From NCBI GenBank assembly GCA_022793675.1, contig JAAWDH010000016.1:174608-238607 (forward strand): DNA of 64,000 nt, read 5' to 3'. Position numbers and translations under genes: made by a program. Positions 29,959 through 38,515 of this stretch are shown here, piece after piece; the first letter of the stretch is position 1; every line of letters starts with the position of its first letter. This stretch comes from Oscillospiraceae bacterium (GTDB taxonomy: Bacteria; Bacillota; Clostridia; Oscillospirales; Ruminococcaceae). The notes beneath the pieces are model-generated. The model was given only the letters and a program-made list of their open reading frames with translations, had not been told where the DNA came from and made no database searches.

Positions 29959-30261
29959 TCAGACCGCCCCCAGCAGGTCCAGCCCCGCCATCTTCATCAT
30001 CGCCCGGATCCGCGGCGACGCCCCGGTCACGGTAAGCGCGCCGCCCATCGAACTGATCAACCGGTACCGCCCCATGACCAGCCCGACGCCGCTGGAGTCC
30101 ATAAAACTGACCCCAGAAAAATCAAGGATCAGCTTTTTAGGGAGGCAGCCCTCGGCGGCCTTGTCAATGGCCTCCCGCATGGCCGCCGCCGAATAATGGT
30201 CGATATCCCCCTGCAGCCAGGCTGTTAGGGTATCGTCCCGGTAATCTGTTTTGACCGACAT
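29959..30261 (-). CDS. spoIIAA: Anti-sigma F factor antagonist SpoIIAA
   Basis: STAS domain protein, 100 aa, the anti-anti-sigma partner that frees SigF when dephosphorylated. The phosphorylated serine is in FMDSSGVGLVMGRY, the standard DSSG site. First gene of the operon. AAGGAGG lies ten bases before the ATG. I could not identify a convincing sigma-H promoter in the 200 bases upstream. Confidence 0.95.
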   Translation of the reverse strand: MSVKTDYRDDTLTAWLQGDIDHYSAAAMREAIDKAAEGCLPKKLILDFSGVSFMDSSGVGLVMGRYRLISSMGGALTVTGASPRIRAMMKMAGLDLLGAV

Positions 30262-30465
30262 GGTTCAAGCGCCTCCTTCTCCGCAAAAGCCTATCCGGCT
30301 TGTCCTTTATAAGCATACCGCGCCGGGCTGGAAAAATCTGTCGAAAGCTGCCGGCTTCAAAAAGAATTCATCCGTTGAAACCTTTTCGCCCTCTGAAACG
30401 TCTTATATGAAAGAGCGATCTGAATCGAAAACACGGGCGGCCTGCCCGGATTGGGGGAAACTACT

Positions 30466-31536
30466 ATGTCGCAACATCCTGCCTATTCAAAACCGCCCCG
30501 CAAAAAGAAAAAGCGGGGATGCGGCTGCTTTTTGGGGGTGCTGCTCCTGCTGATCGGCATCGGAGCGGCGGTATACGGCGGCTCCATCCTCAAGGAGCTG
30601 AACGTCGTCGACTTTACCGGCGACGATTCCCGGCTGGGGATCGCCGAGCCGGAGGACGAGGTCAAAAAAAGCAACCTCGGCAACGACGGCGTCGTCAACA
30701 TCGCCCTTTTCGGCGTCGACCAGCGGGAAGGGGAAACGGCCTTCCGTTCCGACGCAATTATGATCCTCAGCGTGGACAAGCCGGGAGGCAAACTGAAGCT
30801 TTCCTCCATTATGCGGGACAGCCTTGTGGAAATTGAAGGCCACGGCCAAACCAAAATTACCAAAGCCTATTTCTACGGCGGACCAGAGCTGGCGGTCAAA
30901 ACGCTGAACCAGAATTTCGACCTGAATATCCGCGAATACGCCACGGTCAATTTCAAGCAGATGGCCGACATCATCGACGCAGTGGGCGGCGTAGAGATCG
31001 ATATCTCTGAAGCTGAACGCGAAAATGCCAACAACAGCATCCGCGAACAATCCCTTGTAGCGGGGCTGCCGGCGGACTATATCGAATCGGCAGGGCTGCA
31101 AACCCTAAACGGCACCCAGGCTGTCGCCTACGCCCGCATCCGTTATGTGGGCAACGCCGACTTTGAGCGCACCTCCCGCCAGCGGGAAGTGCTGCGCAAG
31201 GTGTTTGACAAGGCGCTGGATATGAACCCCTTACAATACCCGGAATTTGCCCGCAAGTTCCTGCCCACCGTTGAGACGTCGCTGGATTTGGGGGACATCC
31301 TCTCGCTTGCCGACGTGATGCTGAAAAAGCCGGCGCTCGAGGATGTGCGCTTCCCCACAAACGCTGACCTGATTGGCAATGGCAGCATTACTGTAAACGG
31401 CGAGAACTGCTTAAACCTCGACCTGGAGAGCACCAGCGAGAAGCTCCATGCTTTTATTTACGAGGATATCGACCCCACCACCGACGCCGACCGGCGGTCA
31501 AACGGCCAGAAAGCGTCCGATGGCGCGTCAAATTAG
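30466..31536 (+). CDS. LytR-CpsA-Psr (LCP) family protein
   Basis: 356 aa. A short basic cytoplasmic tail (PPRKKKKRGCGC), one membrane helix (about 22-40) and an extracellular LCP domain (NIALFGVDQREGE, RSDAIMILSVD, SIMRDSLVEI, DAVGGVEIDI, VAYARIRYVGNADFERTSRQ). LCP enzymes move anionic glycopolymers such as teichoic acids from lipid carriers to peptidoglycan. The start at 30466 is set by GGGGA with seven-base spacing. A strong terminator follows, so it is monocistronic. Confidence 0.93.
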   Translation: MSQHPAYSKPPRKKKKRGCGCFLGVLLLLIGIGAAVYGGSILKELNVVDFTGDDSRLGIAEPEDEVKKSNLGNDGVVNIALFGVDQREGETAFRSDAIMILSVDKPGGKLKLSSIMRDSLVEIEGHGQTKITKAYFYGGPELAVKTLNQNFDLNIREYATVNFKQMADIIDAVGGVEIDISEAERENANNSIREQSLVAGLPADYIESAGLQTLNGTQAVAYARIRYVGNADFERTSRQREVLRKVFDKALDMNPLQYPEFARKFLPTVETSLDLGDILSLADVMLKKPALEDVRFPTNADLIGNGSITVNGENCLNLDLESTSEKLHAFIYEDIDPTTDADRRSNGQKASDGASN

Positions 31537-31561
31537 AAGGCCATTGCACATAACGAATAAG

Positions 31562-31604
31562 AATCCCGCCCTTTGCTTATTGACGGCAAGAGCGGGATTT
31601 TTTT
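31562..31604 (+). terminator. Terminator of the LCP gene
   Basis: Stem AATCCCGC (31562-31569) / GCGGGATT (31592-31599), followed by a T run to 31604. Confidence 0.88.
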
Positions 31605-31699
31605 CGATATTTTGTTGCTTTATACCACGCTATATACTGCGATTATTATATAATCTGGCAAACCATACAAATTGCCAAAGAACAATCGTCTGCCAATCA

Positions 31700-31728
31700 T
31701 TGACATACCGACAGCTTTCCAGTATAAT
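31700..31728 (+). promoter_or_regulatory. Consensus sigma-A promoter of the FIST-chemoreceptor operon
   Basis: TTGACA (31700-31705), a 17-base spacer and TATAAT (31723-31728), a perfect match to consensus and spacing, 48 bases before the start codon. Strong constitutive expression is expected unless a repressor acts here. Confidence 0.93.
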
Positions 31729-31775
31729 AGGATGCATAAATAAATTTCCAAGGACCATTGGAAGGAGATGCTGTT

Positions 31776-32831
31776 GTGAAACAATTTGTCGGCATGAGCC
31801 AGAGAGGGAGTTTGGAAGAGGCTGTCAACGGCCTGCGAAACCCCCAATTTATCATGCTCTTGTCAAATAACGACCAATTCGAGTCCCATGTTGAGGAGCT
31901 GGAGAAGCGCTTCCCCGGTGTCCCCAGCATTGGCTGCATTGGGATGAGCTACCAGGTGAATATTATCGAAAACGGCGTCAGCGTTATCGCTTTTTACGAC
32001 GGCGTTATCGCGGCGGCCAATGTACTTGAGCAGGTATCCGTTATGCCGGTGAAATACATCCGTCGGCTGGAGCAGGATATACAGACGGTTGGCGGCAGCG
32101 AAAGGGATACCGTATGCATCGACTTCTGTACCGGGAACGACGCCTGCGTTTTGACTACCATCAATACGGCCCTCCGGCAGCGGGGCATCCCCCTAGCGGG
32201 AGGTACCGGCGGCGAAGGCCGGGTTTCCGCCAACGGCCGGATCTATCCGGACGCCGTAGCCTACGCCTTGATCCGCAACCTGAACGGCCGGGTAAAGACC
32301 TATAAGGAAAATATCTATCACCAGATGGGGAACTACCGCTTTATCGCCTCCGACACCGACCGCGCCAATTACATACTGGGTTCCTTGAACGGGCAGCCCG
32401 CCAAACAGGTCTACAAGAGCATCCTCCATGTCAGCGACGAAGAGATCCTGACCCGCACCTTCCAAAACCCCTTCGGCAAAATCAACGGGGACGATACCTG
32501 CATCATTTCCATTAAGGATATCAGCGGCAATGCGCTGGCCTGTTTCCGCCAGGTAAACGATTCAGATGTCCTGATCCTTTTGGAACTGGGGGACTACCGC
32601 GCTATCGCCCGGGAGACTATCCAGCAGATCAGCAGGGAATTCCCCCGGCGCTCGGCGGTATTTTCAATAAATTGCCTCTTCCGCTATAAACTCTTTTCGG
32701 AACAGGGGTATATGCAGAGCTATTTGCGGGAGATGGCCTCCTTAGGCTGCCACGCCGGTTTTGTGGGTTATGGGGAACACTACAACAACCGCTTTGTCAA
32801 CCAGTCCATGACCTGCGTGGTCTTTGAGTAA
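31776..32831 (+). CDS. FIST domain sensory protein
   Basis: 351 aa, cytoplasmic (no signal peptide or membrane segment). N-terminal FIST region (QFIMLLSNNDQFESHVEELEK..., PSIGCIGMSY, IDFCTGNDACVL, GIPLAGGTGGEG) and a FIST_C part (RQVNDSDVLILLELGDY, ending GFVGYGEHYNNRFVNQSMTCVVF). FIST domains are thought to bind small ligands such as amino acids. Start GTG 31776 lies eight bases after GGAAGGAG. The next gene, a soluble chemoreceptor signalling domain, follows 13 bases later, so the pair probably forms a two-protein receptor. Confidence 0.88.
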   Translation: MKQFVGMSQRGSLEEAVNGLRNPQFIMLLSNNDQFESHVEELEKRFPGVPSIGCIGMSYQVNIIENGVSVIAFYDGVIAAANVLEQVSVMPVKYIRRLEQDIQTVGGSERDTVCIDFCTGNDACVLTTINTALRQRGIPLAGGTGGEGRVSANGRIYPDAVAYALIRNLNGRVKTYKENIYHQMGNYRFIASDTDRANYILGSLNGQPAKQVYKSILHVSDEEILTRTFQNPFGKINGDDTCIISIKDISGNALACFRQVNDSDVLILLELGDYRAIARETIQQISREFPRRSAVFSINCLFRYKLFSEQGYMQSYLREMASLGCHAGFVGYGEHYNNRFVNQSMTCVVFE

Positions 32832-32844
32832 AGGAGAAAAGGAT

Positions 32845-33786
32845 ATGTTGTTTTTTGCAAAGAACCGGCAGCCCAAGCAGCCCGGCCAGGAAAAGAGCCT
32901 TTATCCGATCCTCCATGTGGCGGATAGCTTGAAAGCGTACCAGCAGGAACTAGTGACAAAAGAGGTGGCTTCCCTTTCGGAACTGGGCAGGGTCGGCTCC
33001 GCCTTCTCCGGCGTGCTCAGCGAGGCAGACCAGTTCCAGGAAAAGCTTCAGGAACTGGGGTCTTCTTTCTCGGATATCGACCAGACTTCGGAGCATTTCA
33101 GCCAGGTCCGCGGGGCGATTGCCCAGACTGTCACAGAGGCCCAAGGCCAGATTGAAGCGCTAGGGCAGACTTCTATACAGGTACAGCAGTCTTATGAAGA
33201 AATGGCAGAAACCTTTTCCAAGCTCCAGGCTGCAATCCGGGAGATTCAGCAGTGCATGGGAAAGATTGTCTCTATTGCAGACCAGACCAATATTTTGGCA
33301 ATCAACGCTTCGATTGAAGCTGCCAGAGCCGGCGTAGAAGGCCGGGGATTCGCCGTGGTAGCCGCCCAGGTAAAGGAGCTGGCGAAGGAAATCAAAGATT
33401 TGACCGAGGAGGTCAACACCGGCGTCAGCGACGTAGAGGACCGGGCCGGCGAACTCAGCGACAGCATCCGGGCCTCCCAGCAGACCCTGGGCCAGAATGC
33501 AGGCATTGTCGCCCAGGCAGATGAGAGTTTTCGTAAAATCACCACTGCCGCTGAGGGGGCTGTGGATGTACAAAACCAGATTTCCGAGGTTATTAGCTCA
33601 TCCCAAGGGAACCTGCAGGCGCTCTGCCTATTTTTTGACCAGATCAAAGCGCAGTATCAGGAGGTTGTCAAGCATATTGACCGGGCCAGCCGCTTAGGCA
33701 CCACCAAAAGCGCCATGTTTGAGGATATGGACAATATGATTTCACAGCTCCCGCCCATTGTCAAAGACTTAGAATCGCTGAATTAA
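32845..33786 (+). CDS. Soluble methyl-accepting chemotaxis-type signalling protein
   Basis: 313 aa, no transmembrane segment and no recognisable N-terminal sensor domain. Long coiled coil with the highly conserved MCP hairpin tip (KIVSIADQTNILAINASIEA, then GRGFAVVAAQVKELA) near residues 140-185, which contacts CheA and CheW. Ribosome binding site AGGAG, eight bases before ATG 32845. The sensor is likely supplied by the FIST protein encoded just upstream. No che genes are in the window. Confidence 0.9.
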   Translation: MLFFAKNRQPKQPGQEKSLYPILHVADSLKAYQQELVTKEVASLSELGRVGSAFSGVLSEADQFQEKLQELGSSFSDIDQTSEHFSQVRGAIAQTVTEAQGQIEALGQTSIQVQQSYEEMAETFSKLQAAIREIQQCMGKIVSIADQTNILAINASIEAARAGVEGRGFAVVAAQVKELAKEIKDLTEEVNTGVSDVEDRAGELSDSIRASQQTLGQNAGIVAQADESFRKITTAAEGAVDVQNQISEVISSSQGNLQALCLFFDQIKAQYQEVVKHIDRASRLGTTKSAMFEDMDNMISQLPPIVKDLESLN

Positions 33787-33804
33787 ACCGATTGGCCCGC
33801 TTTC

Positions 33805-33893
33805 CCGCTTTCTGAAGAAAGCTTGGCAAAGACTTTTATTCGCTAGGGTACACGTCAGCATAGATTTACCCGCCTGCTGCGTCGATACCGCTG
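33805..33893 (+). repeat. Dispersed repeat family, locus D (single unit)
   Basis: Plus-strand unit: hairpin GCTTTC-TGAA-GAAAGC, TTGGCAAAGACTTTTATTCGCTAGG, and the tail CCGCCTGCTGCGTCGATACCGC. It begins about 20 bases after the chemoreceptor stop codon. Confidence 0.85.
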
Positions 33894-33927
33894 GCCAGCC
33901 GCGATATCCTATACAGTGAAAGAGGGC

Positions 33928-33958
33928 TTGACTTAGAGTCCCCTCTAAGATGTATCAT
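33928..33958 (+). promoter_or_regulatory. MerR-type promoter with operator in a 19-bp spacer
   Basis: TTGACT (33928-33933) and TATCAT (33953-33958) are separated by 19 bases, longer than normal. The perfect dyad CTTAGAG-TCCC-CTCTAAG (33932-33949) sits between them. Overlong spacers with such a dyad are the hallmark of promoters twisted into shape by MerR-family activators; the half-site resembles those of AdhR/NmlR-type regulators. No merR gene lies in the window. Confidence 0.85.
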
Positions 33959-33995
33959 GATGGTATCGTTTCCATCATCAAAAGGAGGACTTTTT

Positions 33996-35117
33996 ATGAC
34001 ATACTTAGGCGAAGATATTAAAAAACTAGGGTTTGGCCTGATGCGGCTTCCCATGATCGGCGATGAGGTAGATCTGCCCCAGACAAAGGAAATGGTCGAC
34101 CTATTCCTGAAAAGCGGGTTTACCTATTTTGACACTGCTTACGGCTATCTGAACGGCAAGTCCGAAGCAGCTGTCAAAGAGGCGCTTGTCGACCGCTACC
34201 CCCGGGAATCTTTCCAGCTGGCAACCAAGCTTCCCGCCTGGGCGGGGGCGGCCAACGCCGAAGAGGCGCGGCAGATGTTCTTTACTTCCTTGGAACGCAC
34301 TGGCGCGGGTTATTTTGACTTCTACCTGCTCCACAACCTGGGCGACAACCGCACCGAAGCTTTTGACCGTTTTGATATCTGGAATTTTGCTAGGGAGCAA
34401 AAGGAGAAGGGACTGATTAAGCATCTGGGCTTTTCCTTCCATGACAAAGCCGATGTGCTTGACGCCGTCCTCACCGCCCATCCGGAAATGGAATTTGTCC
34501 AGCTGCAAATCAACTACGCCGACTGGGACAGCCCGAGCATCCAGTCCCGCGCCTGCCTGGAAGTTGCACAGAAACACGGCAAGCCGGTTATTATTATGGA
34601 ACCAGTCAAGGGCGGCGCGCTGGCAAACCTCCCCGTCCCCGCCGCAGAAATTTTGAAGGCGGCAAATCCCAACGCCTCCCTCCCTTCCTGGGCCATCCGC
34701 TATGCGGCTTCTCTGCCGGGCGTTATCACTGTCCTGAGCGGGATGTCGACGATTGGCCAAATGGAAGACAACCTTGCCACAATGGCTGATTTTGCCCCGC
34801 TTTCCGACAAAGAAAGGGAAACGGTCGCAAAAGTGCAGCAGGTGCTGAAAGACCTGCCGCAGGTCCCCTGCACCGACTGCCGCTACTGTGTCAAGGGCTG
34901 CCCGCAGCAGATCAACATCCCGGGTATTTTCAAGGCGATGAACACGCTGCTTGTCTATAATAACCCTGGGCAAGCCCAAGGCGACTACAACTGGGGCACC
35001 CGCGAAGGCGGCAAAGCCTCGGCCTGCATCGGCTGCGGCCAGTGCGAAGCGGCCTGCCCGCAGCATATCCAGATTATTGGCGAGCTGAAGCGCGCCGCAG
35101 AAACTTTTGAAAAATAA
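33996..35117 (+). CDS. Aldo/keto reductase with C-terminal 4Fe-4S ferredoxin domain
   Basis: 373 aa. The AKR barrel has the catalytic series D and Y in FDTAYGYLNGKSE, K in ATKLPAW and H in LLHNLGD. The C-terminal part binds iron-sulfur clusters: CTDCRYCVKGCPQQI and CIGCGQCEAACPQHI. This two-domain form is common in anaerobes and is thought to reduce carbonyls with ferredoxin or NAD(P)H. Start 33996 follows AAGGAGG. The MerR-type promoter upstream suggests induction by aldehydes, electrophiles or redox stress (inference). Confidence 0.93.
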   Translation: MTYLGEDIKKLGFGLMRLPMIGDEVDLPQTKEMVDLFLKSGFTYFDTAYGYLNGKSEAAVKEALVDRYPRESFQLATKLPAWAGAANAEEARQMFFTSLERTGAGYFDFYLLHNLGDNRTEAFDRFDIWNFAREQKEKGLIKHLGFSFHDKADVLDAVLTAHPEMEFVQLQINYADWDSPSIQSRACLEVAQKHGKPVIIMEPVKGGALANLPVPAAEILKAANPNASLPSWAIRYAASLPGVITVLSGMSTIGQMEDNLATMADFAPLSDKERETVAKVQQVLKDLPQVPCTDCRYCVKGCPQQINIPGIFKAMNTLLVYNNPGQAQGDYNWGTREGGKASACIGCGQCEAACPQHIQIIGELKRAAETFEK

Positions 35118-35179
35118 AAGCGGCGGGGGCGGGTGGTATTGTTAAGCCTGCCCCTGCTGTTTTTGGACAAGGAGTTTAT

Positions 35180-35599
35180 ATGAAAGCACGAATCTCGAAA
35201 GTGTGCGCCGCGCCGTTGGTTCTTTTTTATCAGCCTAACGGCGTCGCGCCCCAGGGCAGTACGGTGCAGGGCCTTTTAACCGGCGCTGACATTCCTTGCA
35301 GGGTAATTGGCGAGGAGCATCTCTGCCAGCCCGTCGGCACGCTCTGCGGGCTTGAGGGCTGCGCGGCAGGGAAAACTGATGGTATGCCGCCTTTCCCCCA
35401 CCCGGCAATGGTGCTTTGCGGTTTTGGGGACGCCGGGCTGAATAAACTGCTGCGGCTGCTGCGGGAAAACGGGCTGTCTATCCCGCACAAGGCTGTTTTG
35501 ACCGATACCAATAAGGATTGGGCGCTGGGCTTCCTGCTGGAAGAAATTGAAAGGGAACGGCAGGCTATGGCGGCCGCCCGGGGAAGGATAGAAAACTGA
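35180..35599 (+). CDS. DUF3783 domain protein
   Basis: 139 aa. The C-terminal half matches DUF3783 (AMVLCGFGDAGLNKLLRLLR, then KAVLTDTNKDWALGFLLEEI), a small domain of unknown function common in Clostridia. The N-terminal half (LVLFYQPNGVAPQGSTVQGLL) also fits the family. It overlaps the next gene by one base (TGATG) and follows the aldo/keto reductase by 62 bases. Confidence 0.8.
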   Translation: MKARISKVCAAPLVLFYQPNGVAPQGSTVQGLLTGADIPCRVIGEEHLCQPVGTLCGLEGCAAGKTDGMPPFPHPAMVLCGFGDAGLNKLLRLLRENGLSIPHKAVLTDTNKDWALGFLLEEIERERQAMAAARGRIEN

Positions 35600-36462
35600 T
35601 GCGCAGCGAAACCCAGATGATGGAACAGATCCTTGCTTTTGCCCGGCAGGACGAACGCGTCCGAGCCGTCGGGATGGAAGGTTCCCGTTTAAACCCTAAG
35701 GCGCTCAAGGATGAGTTCCAGGATTTTGACATTACCTTTTTGGTCACAGAGATGGAGCCTTTCAAGGCGTCTGACAGCTGGCTTGACGCTTTCGGCCCGC
35801 GGCGGATGATGCAGAAGCCCGAAGCAATGGCGCTGTTCCCGCCGGAGCTGGGGAACTGGTTTTCCTATCTGATCCTGTTTGCTGACGGGCGGCGGATGGA
35901 CCTGACGCTAGTACCGCTTGAAGAGCTGCCGCTTTACCTGCAAAGCGAGAGCCTGTTGACGATTATTTTGGATAAAGATGGGCTTGTGCCGAAGCCGCCT
36001 GTCCCTTCCGATGCCTCCTTCTGCCTGGAAAAGCCGTCGGTCGCTTTCTATGACGACTGCTGCAACGACTTTTGGTATACGGCCGGCTATGTGGCAAGGG
36101 GGCTTTGCCGCAAAGAGACGCTGTTTGCGGCCGCCCATTTAAACGAAATCGTCCGTCCGAATTTACTGCGGATGATCCGCTGGCAGGTGGGGATTGAAAC
36201 TGGCTTTACAGCCAACACCGGCAAGGCTGACAAATATTTGCAGGGTTATCTGTCTGCGGACCATTGGGAGAAACTGCTGGCTACCTACAGGAATGACAGC
36301 CAGCAGGCGCTCTGGCAGGCACTGTTTGGCGTCCTTTCCCTGTTCCGGGAATTCTCCCAGCGGGTTGGCGAACAGCTGGGGTACCGTTACCCTGATTACG
36401 ACGAGGCGATGACGCCTTATCTGGAAGGGCTAGCGGAGCGTTTTGGCGAGGCGGAGGGATGA
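35599..36462 (+). CDS. Aminoglycoside 6-adenylyltransferase-like protein
   Basis: 287 aa, the usual length of ANT(6)/AadE enzymes, which inactivate streptomycin by adenylation. N-terminal nucleotidyltransferase motif GSRLNPKALKDEFQDFDITF carries the metal-binding aspartates, and RMDLTLVPLEEL gives the third. The family tail (QRVGEQLGYRYPDYDE) is present. Many chromosomal members of this family in Clostridia have no tested resistance role, so resistance is not implied. Confidence 0.88.
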   Translation: MRSETQMMEQILAFARQDERVRAVGMEGSRLNPKALKDEFQDFDITFLVTEMEPFKASDSWLDAFGPRRMMQKPEAMALFPPELGNWFSYLILFADGRRMDLTLVPLEELPLYLQSESLLTIILDKDGLVPKPPVPSDASFCLEKPSVAFYDDCCNDFWYTAGYVARGLCRKETLFAAAHLNEIVRPNLLRMIRWQVGIETGFTANTGKADKYLQGYLSADHWEKLLATYRNDSQQALWQALFGVLSLFREFSQRVGEQLGYRYPDYDEAMTPYLEGLAERFGEAEG

Positions 36463-36662
36463 CAGACGCCTGCTGCGAAACCTGCCGCTGGTTTTACTTA
36501 GACATCCGCGAGACGGTTTACCGCCGGGGGGAATGCTGCTTCTGCAAACGCAAGCCCTTCCCCTTCAGCAGGCAGTACAAAGTCGGCGAAGGCAGCCGGA
36601 TCAGCCGCAAGGGCTGCTGCAAAAACTATGAGCCCAAAAGCACAAATCCCGGTTTTTGCTGA
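36459..36662 (+). CDS. Small cysteine-rich protein
   Basis: 67 aa with nine cysteines (CCETC, ECCFC, GCC, final C), suggesting one or two zinc or iron-sulfur sites. I do not recognise the family. It overlaps the ANT(6)-like gene by four bases (ATGA), so it is co-translated. Its last codons (about STNPGFC) form the left arm of the operon terminator. Confidence 0.65.
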   Translation: MTDACCETCRWFYLDIRETVYRRGECCFCKRKPFPFSRQYKVGEGSRISRKGCCKNYEPKSTNPGFC

Positions 36663-36690
36663 AATTTTCAGCAAAAAAGCGGGATTTTTT
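36644..36690 (+). terminator. Terminator overlapping the end of the cysteine-rich gene
   Basis: A long stem starts in AAATCCCGG TTTTTGCTGAAA and returns through TTTCAGCAAAAA GCGGGATTT, ending in a T run. The stop codon at 36660-36662 lies in the loop region, so translation to the end may affect folding. Confidence 0.88.
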
Positions 36691-36742
36691 AGGTCCAATC
36701 ATAAAAAATGCAAAACTTGCTGCAAAAGCAGCAAAGTTGTGC

Positions 36743-36748
36743 TATAAT
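36743..36748 (+). promoter_or_regulatory. -10 element of the proS promoter
   Basis: TATAAT about 58 bases before the proS start. The upstream region holds a small dyad (TTGCTGCAAAAGCAGCAA) with TTGCTG 20 bases before the -10, which is too far for a standard -35. The leader is too short for a T-box. Confidence 0.55.
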
Positions 36749-36806
36749 AGGAGAAACTTAGCAGCGCTTCGGCCCTGCCCTACAACATAGCGAGGAGAGA
36801 AAATCA

Positions 36807-38243
36807 ATGGCACAGCAGAAAAAAATGGTAGAGGCCATCACGTCAATGAACGAGGACTTTGCCAAATGGTACACCGATATTGTCAAAAAGGCTGAATTGT
36901 GCGATTATTCAAGCGTCCGCGGCTGTATGATCCTGCGGCCATACGGCTATGCGATTTGGGAAAACATCCAGCACATTTTGGACGGCAAATTCAAGGCGAC
37001 TGGCCATGAAAATGTCTATATGCCGATGCTGATCCCCGAAGGGCTGCTCCAGAAAGAAAAGGACCATGTCGAAGGTTTTGCGCCGGAAGTAGCCTGGGTC
37101 ACCTATGGCGGCAGTGAGCAGCTGGCCGAGCGGCTCTGTATCCGCCCGACTTCTGAAACCCTTTTCTGTGAGCATTATGCCCATATTATCCATTCTTACC
37201 GCGACCTGCCCAAGCTTTACAACCAGTGGTGCTCGGTTGTGCGCTGGGAGAAGACCACCCGCCCCTTCTTACGCACCGCAGAGTTCCTCTGGCAGGAAGG
37301 CCATACGATGCACGAAACGGCTGACGAAGCCAAAGAGGAGACGCTGCGGATGCTTGACGTATACGCGGATTTCTGCCGTGATGCGCTGGCTATCCCGGTG
37401 CTGTCCGGCCAGAAGACGCCGAAGGAAAAGTTTGCCGGCGCTGAGGCTACCTATACCATCGAAGCGATGATGCACGACGGCGTTGCGCTGCAGGCCGGCA
37501 CCACCCATTATTTCGGCGACGGCTTTGCCCGCGCCTTTGATATCCAGTTCACAGGGCGCGACAACAAGCTTGCCTATCCCCACCAGACCTCCTGGGGCGT
37601 CTCCACCCGGCTGATCGGCGGTATTATTATGACCCATGGCGACGACAACGGGCTGGTGCTGCCCCCGGCCATCGCCCCTATCCAGCTGGCCATCATCCCG
37701 ATTGCACAGCATAAGGAAGGGGTGCTGGATAAAGCGCTGGCCATCAAAGAGCGGCTGTCGGCCATTGTCCGGATAAAGCTGGATGATTCTGACAACACCC
37801 CCGGCTGGAAATTTGCCGAGTATGAGATGAAGGGCGTGCCGCTGCGGCTGGAGCTTGGCCCCAAGGATATCGAACAGAACCAGTGCGTGCTGGTGCGCCG
37901 CGACACCAGGGAAAAAATTGTCGTTTCGCTGGACGAGCTGGAAACAGCCGTCCCTGCGGCCCTGAAAGCTGTCCACGACGGCCTTTACGCGCGGGCGCTG
38001 GAAAACCGCCAAAACCGCACTTGGGATGCTCTTACCTGGGAAGAATTTGCCGGTATCGCCAGCGAAAAAAGCGGCTTCATCCGCGCCATGTGGTGCGGCG
38101 ACGAAGCCTGCGAGGATAAGATCAAGGACGAAACCGGGCTTAAGTCCCGCTGCATCCCCTTCGGCGAGGAGCCCATCGGCGACGTCTGCGTCTGCTGCGG
38201 CAAACCGGCGAAAAAGCTGGTCTACTGGGGTAGGCAGTACTAA
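36807..38243 (+). CDS. proS: Prolyl-tRNA synthetase, archaeal/eukaryal type
   Basis: Class II synthetase charging tRNA-Pro, 478 aa. It has no bacterial editing insertion and ends in the zinc-binding domain of the archaeal/eukaryal type ([12 protein letters not shown] ... [10 protein letters not shown], ending in tyrosine: YWGRQY). Motif 2 [20 protein letters not shown] and motif 3 [19 protein letters not shown] are visible. This type is found in many Clostridia and Mycoplasma. Confidence 0.97.
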   Translation: MAQQKKMVEAITSMNEDFAKWYTDIVKKAELCDYSSVRGCMILRPYGYAIWENIQHILDGKFKATGHENVYMPMLIPEGLLQKEKDHVEGFAPEVAWVTYGGSEQLAERLCIRPTSETLFCEHYAHIIHSYRDLPKLYNQWCSVVRWEKTTRPFLRTAEFLWQEGHTMHETADEAKEETLRMLDVYADFCRDALAIPVLSGQKTPKEKFAGAEATYTIEAMMHDGVALQAGTTHYFGDGFARAFDIQFTGRDNKLAYPHQTSWGVSTRLIGGIIMTHGDDNGLVLPPAIAPIQLAIIPIAQHKEGVLDKALAIKERLSAIVRIKLDDSDNTPGWKFAEYEMKGVPLRLELGPKDIEQNQCVLVRRDTREKIVVSLDELETAVPAALKAVHDGLYARALENRQNRTWDALTWEEFAGIASEKSGFIRAMWCGDEACEDKIKDETGLKSRCIPFGEEPIGDVCVCCGKPAKKLVYWGRQY

Positions 38244-38256
38244 GGGGATACGAGGG

Positions 38257-38442
38257 GTACGACGCTTTCTGAAGAAAGCTTAGCAAAGACTTTTAATCGC
38301 TAGGATACTCGTGTGCGCAACTGTTAAACCCTACTGCGTCGATGCCATCCAAGCCGACGCAGACGGACTTATCTTGCGAGGTACCCAGTCATCTTAGCGA
38401 TAAAAAGTTTTACTCGATTTTTTTCAAAAAATCGCGGCCCGC
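38257..38442. repeat. Dispersed repeat family, locus E (two units, tail to tail)
   Basis: A plus unit (38257-38344, hairpin GCTTTC-TGAA-GAAAGC) faces a minus unit (38354-38442, hairpin GATTTTT-TGAA-AAAAATC). Tails pair as CTGCGTCG / CGACGCAG around 13 bases. The minus unit has diverged strongly in sequence, yet its terminal hairpin is intact through paired changes. It lies between the convergent proS and HAD genes. Confidence 0.85.
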
Positions 38443-38463
38443 AGGCCGCGAAATTCTCCTTCC

Positions 38464-38496
38464 AAAAAAGGCCAGAGAATTTTCCCTGGCCTTTTT
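38464..38496. terminator. Bidirectional terminator between proS and the HAD gene
   Basis: Stem AAAAAGGCCAG / CTGGCCTTTTT with a ten-base loop. T runs flank it on both strands. A further 7-bp GC hairpin (CGCGGCC / GGCCGCG) lies just before it at 38433-38450. Confidence 0.88.
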
Positions 38497-38515
38497 ATAG
38501 TTTTGGTTCAGCTTT

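Noticed and set aside
30262..30465. Sigma-H promoter for spoIIAA
   Set aside because: GAAT and AGG words exist, but no pair has the required spacing.
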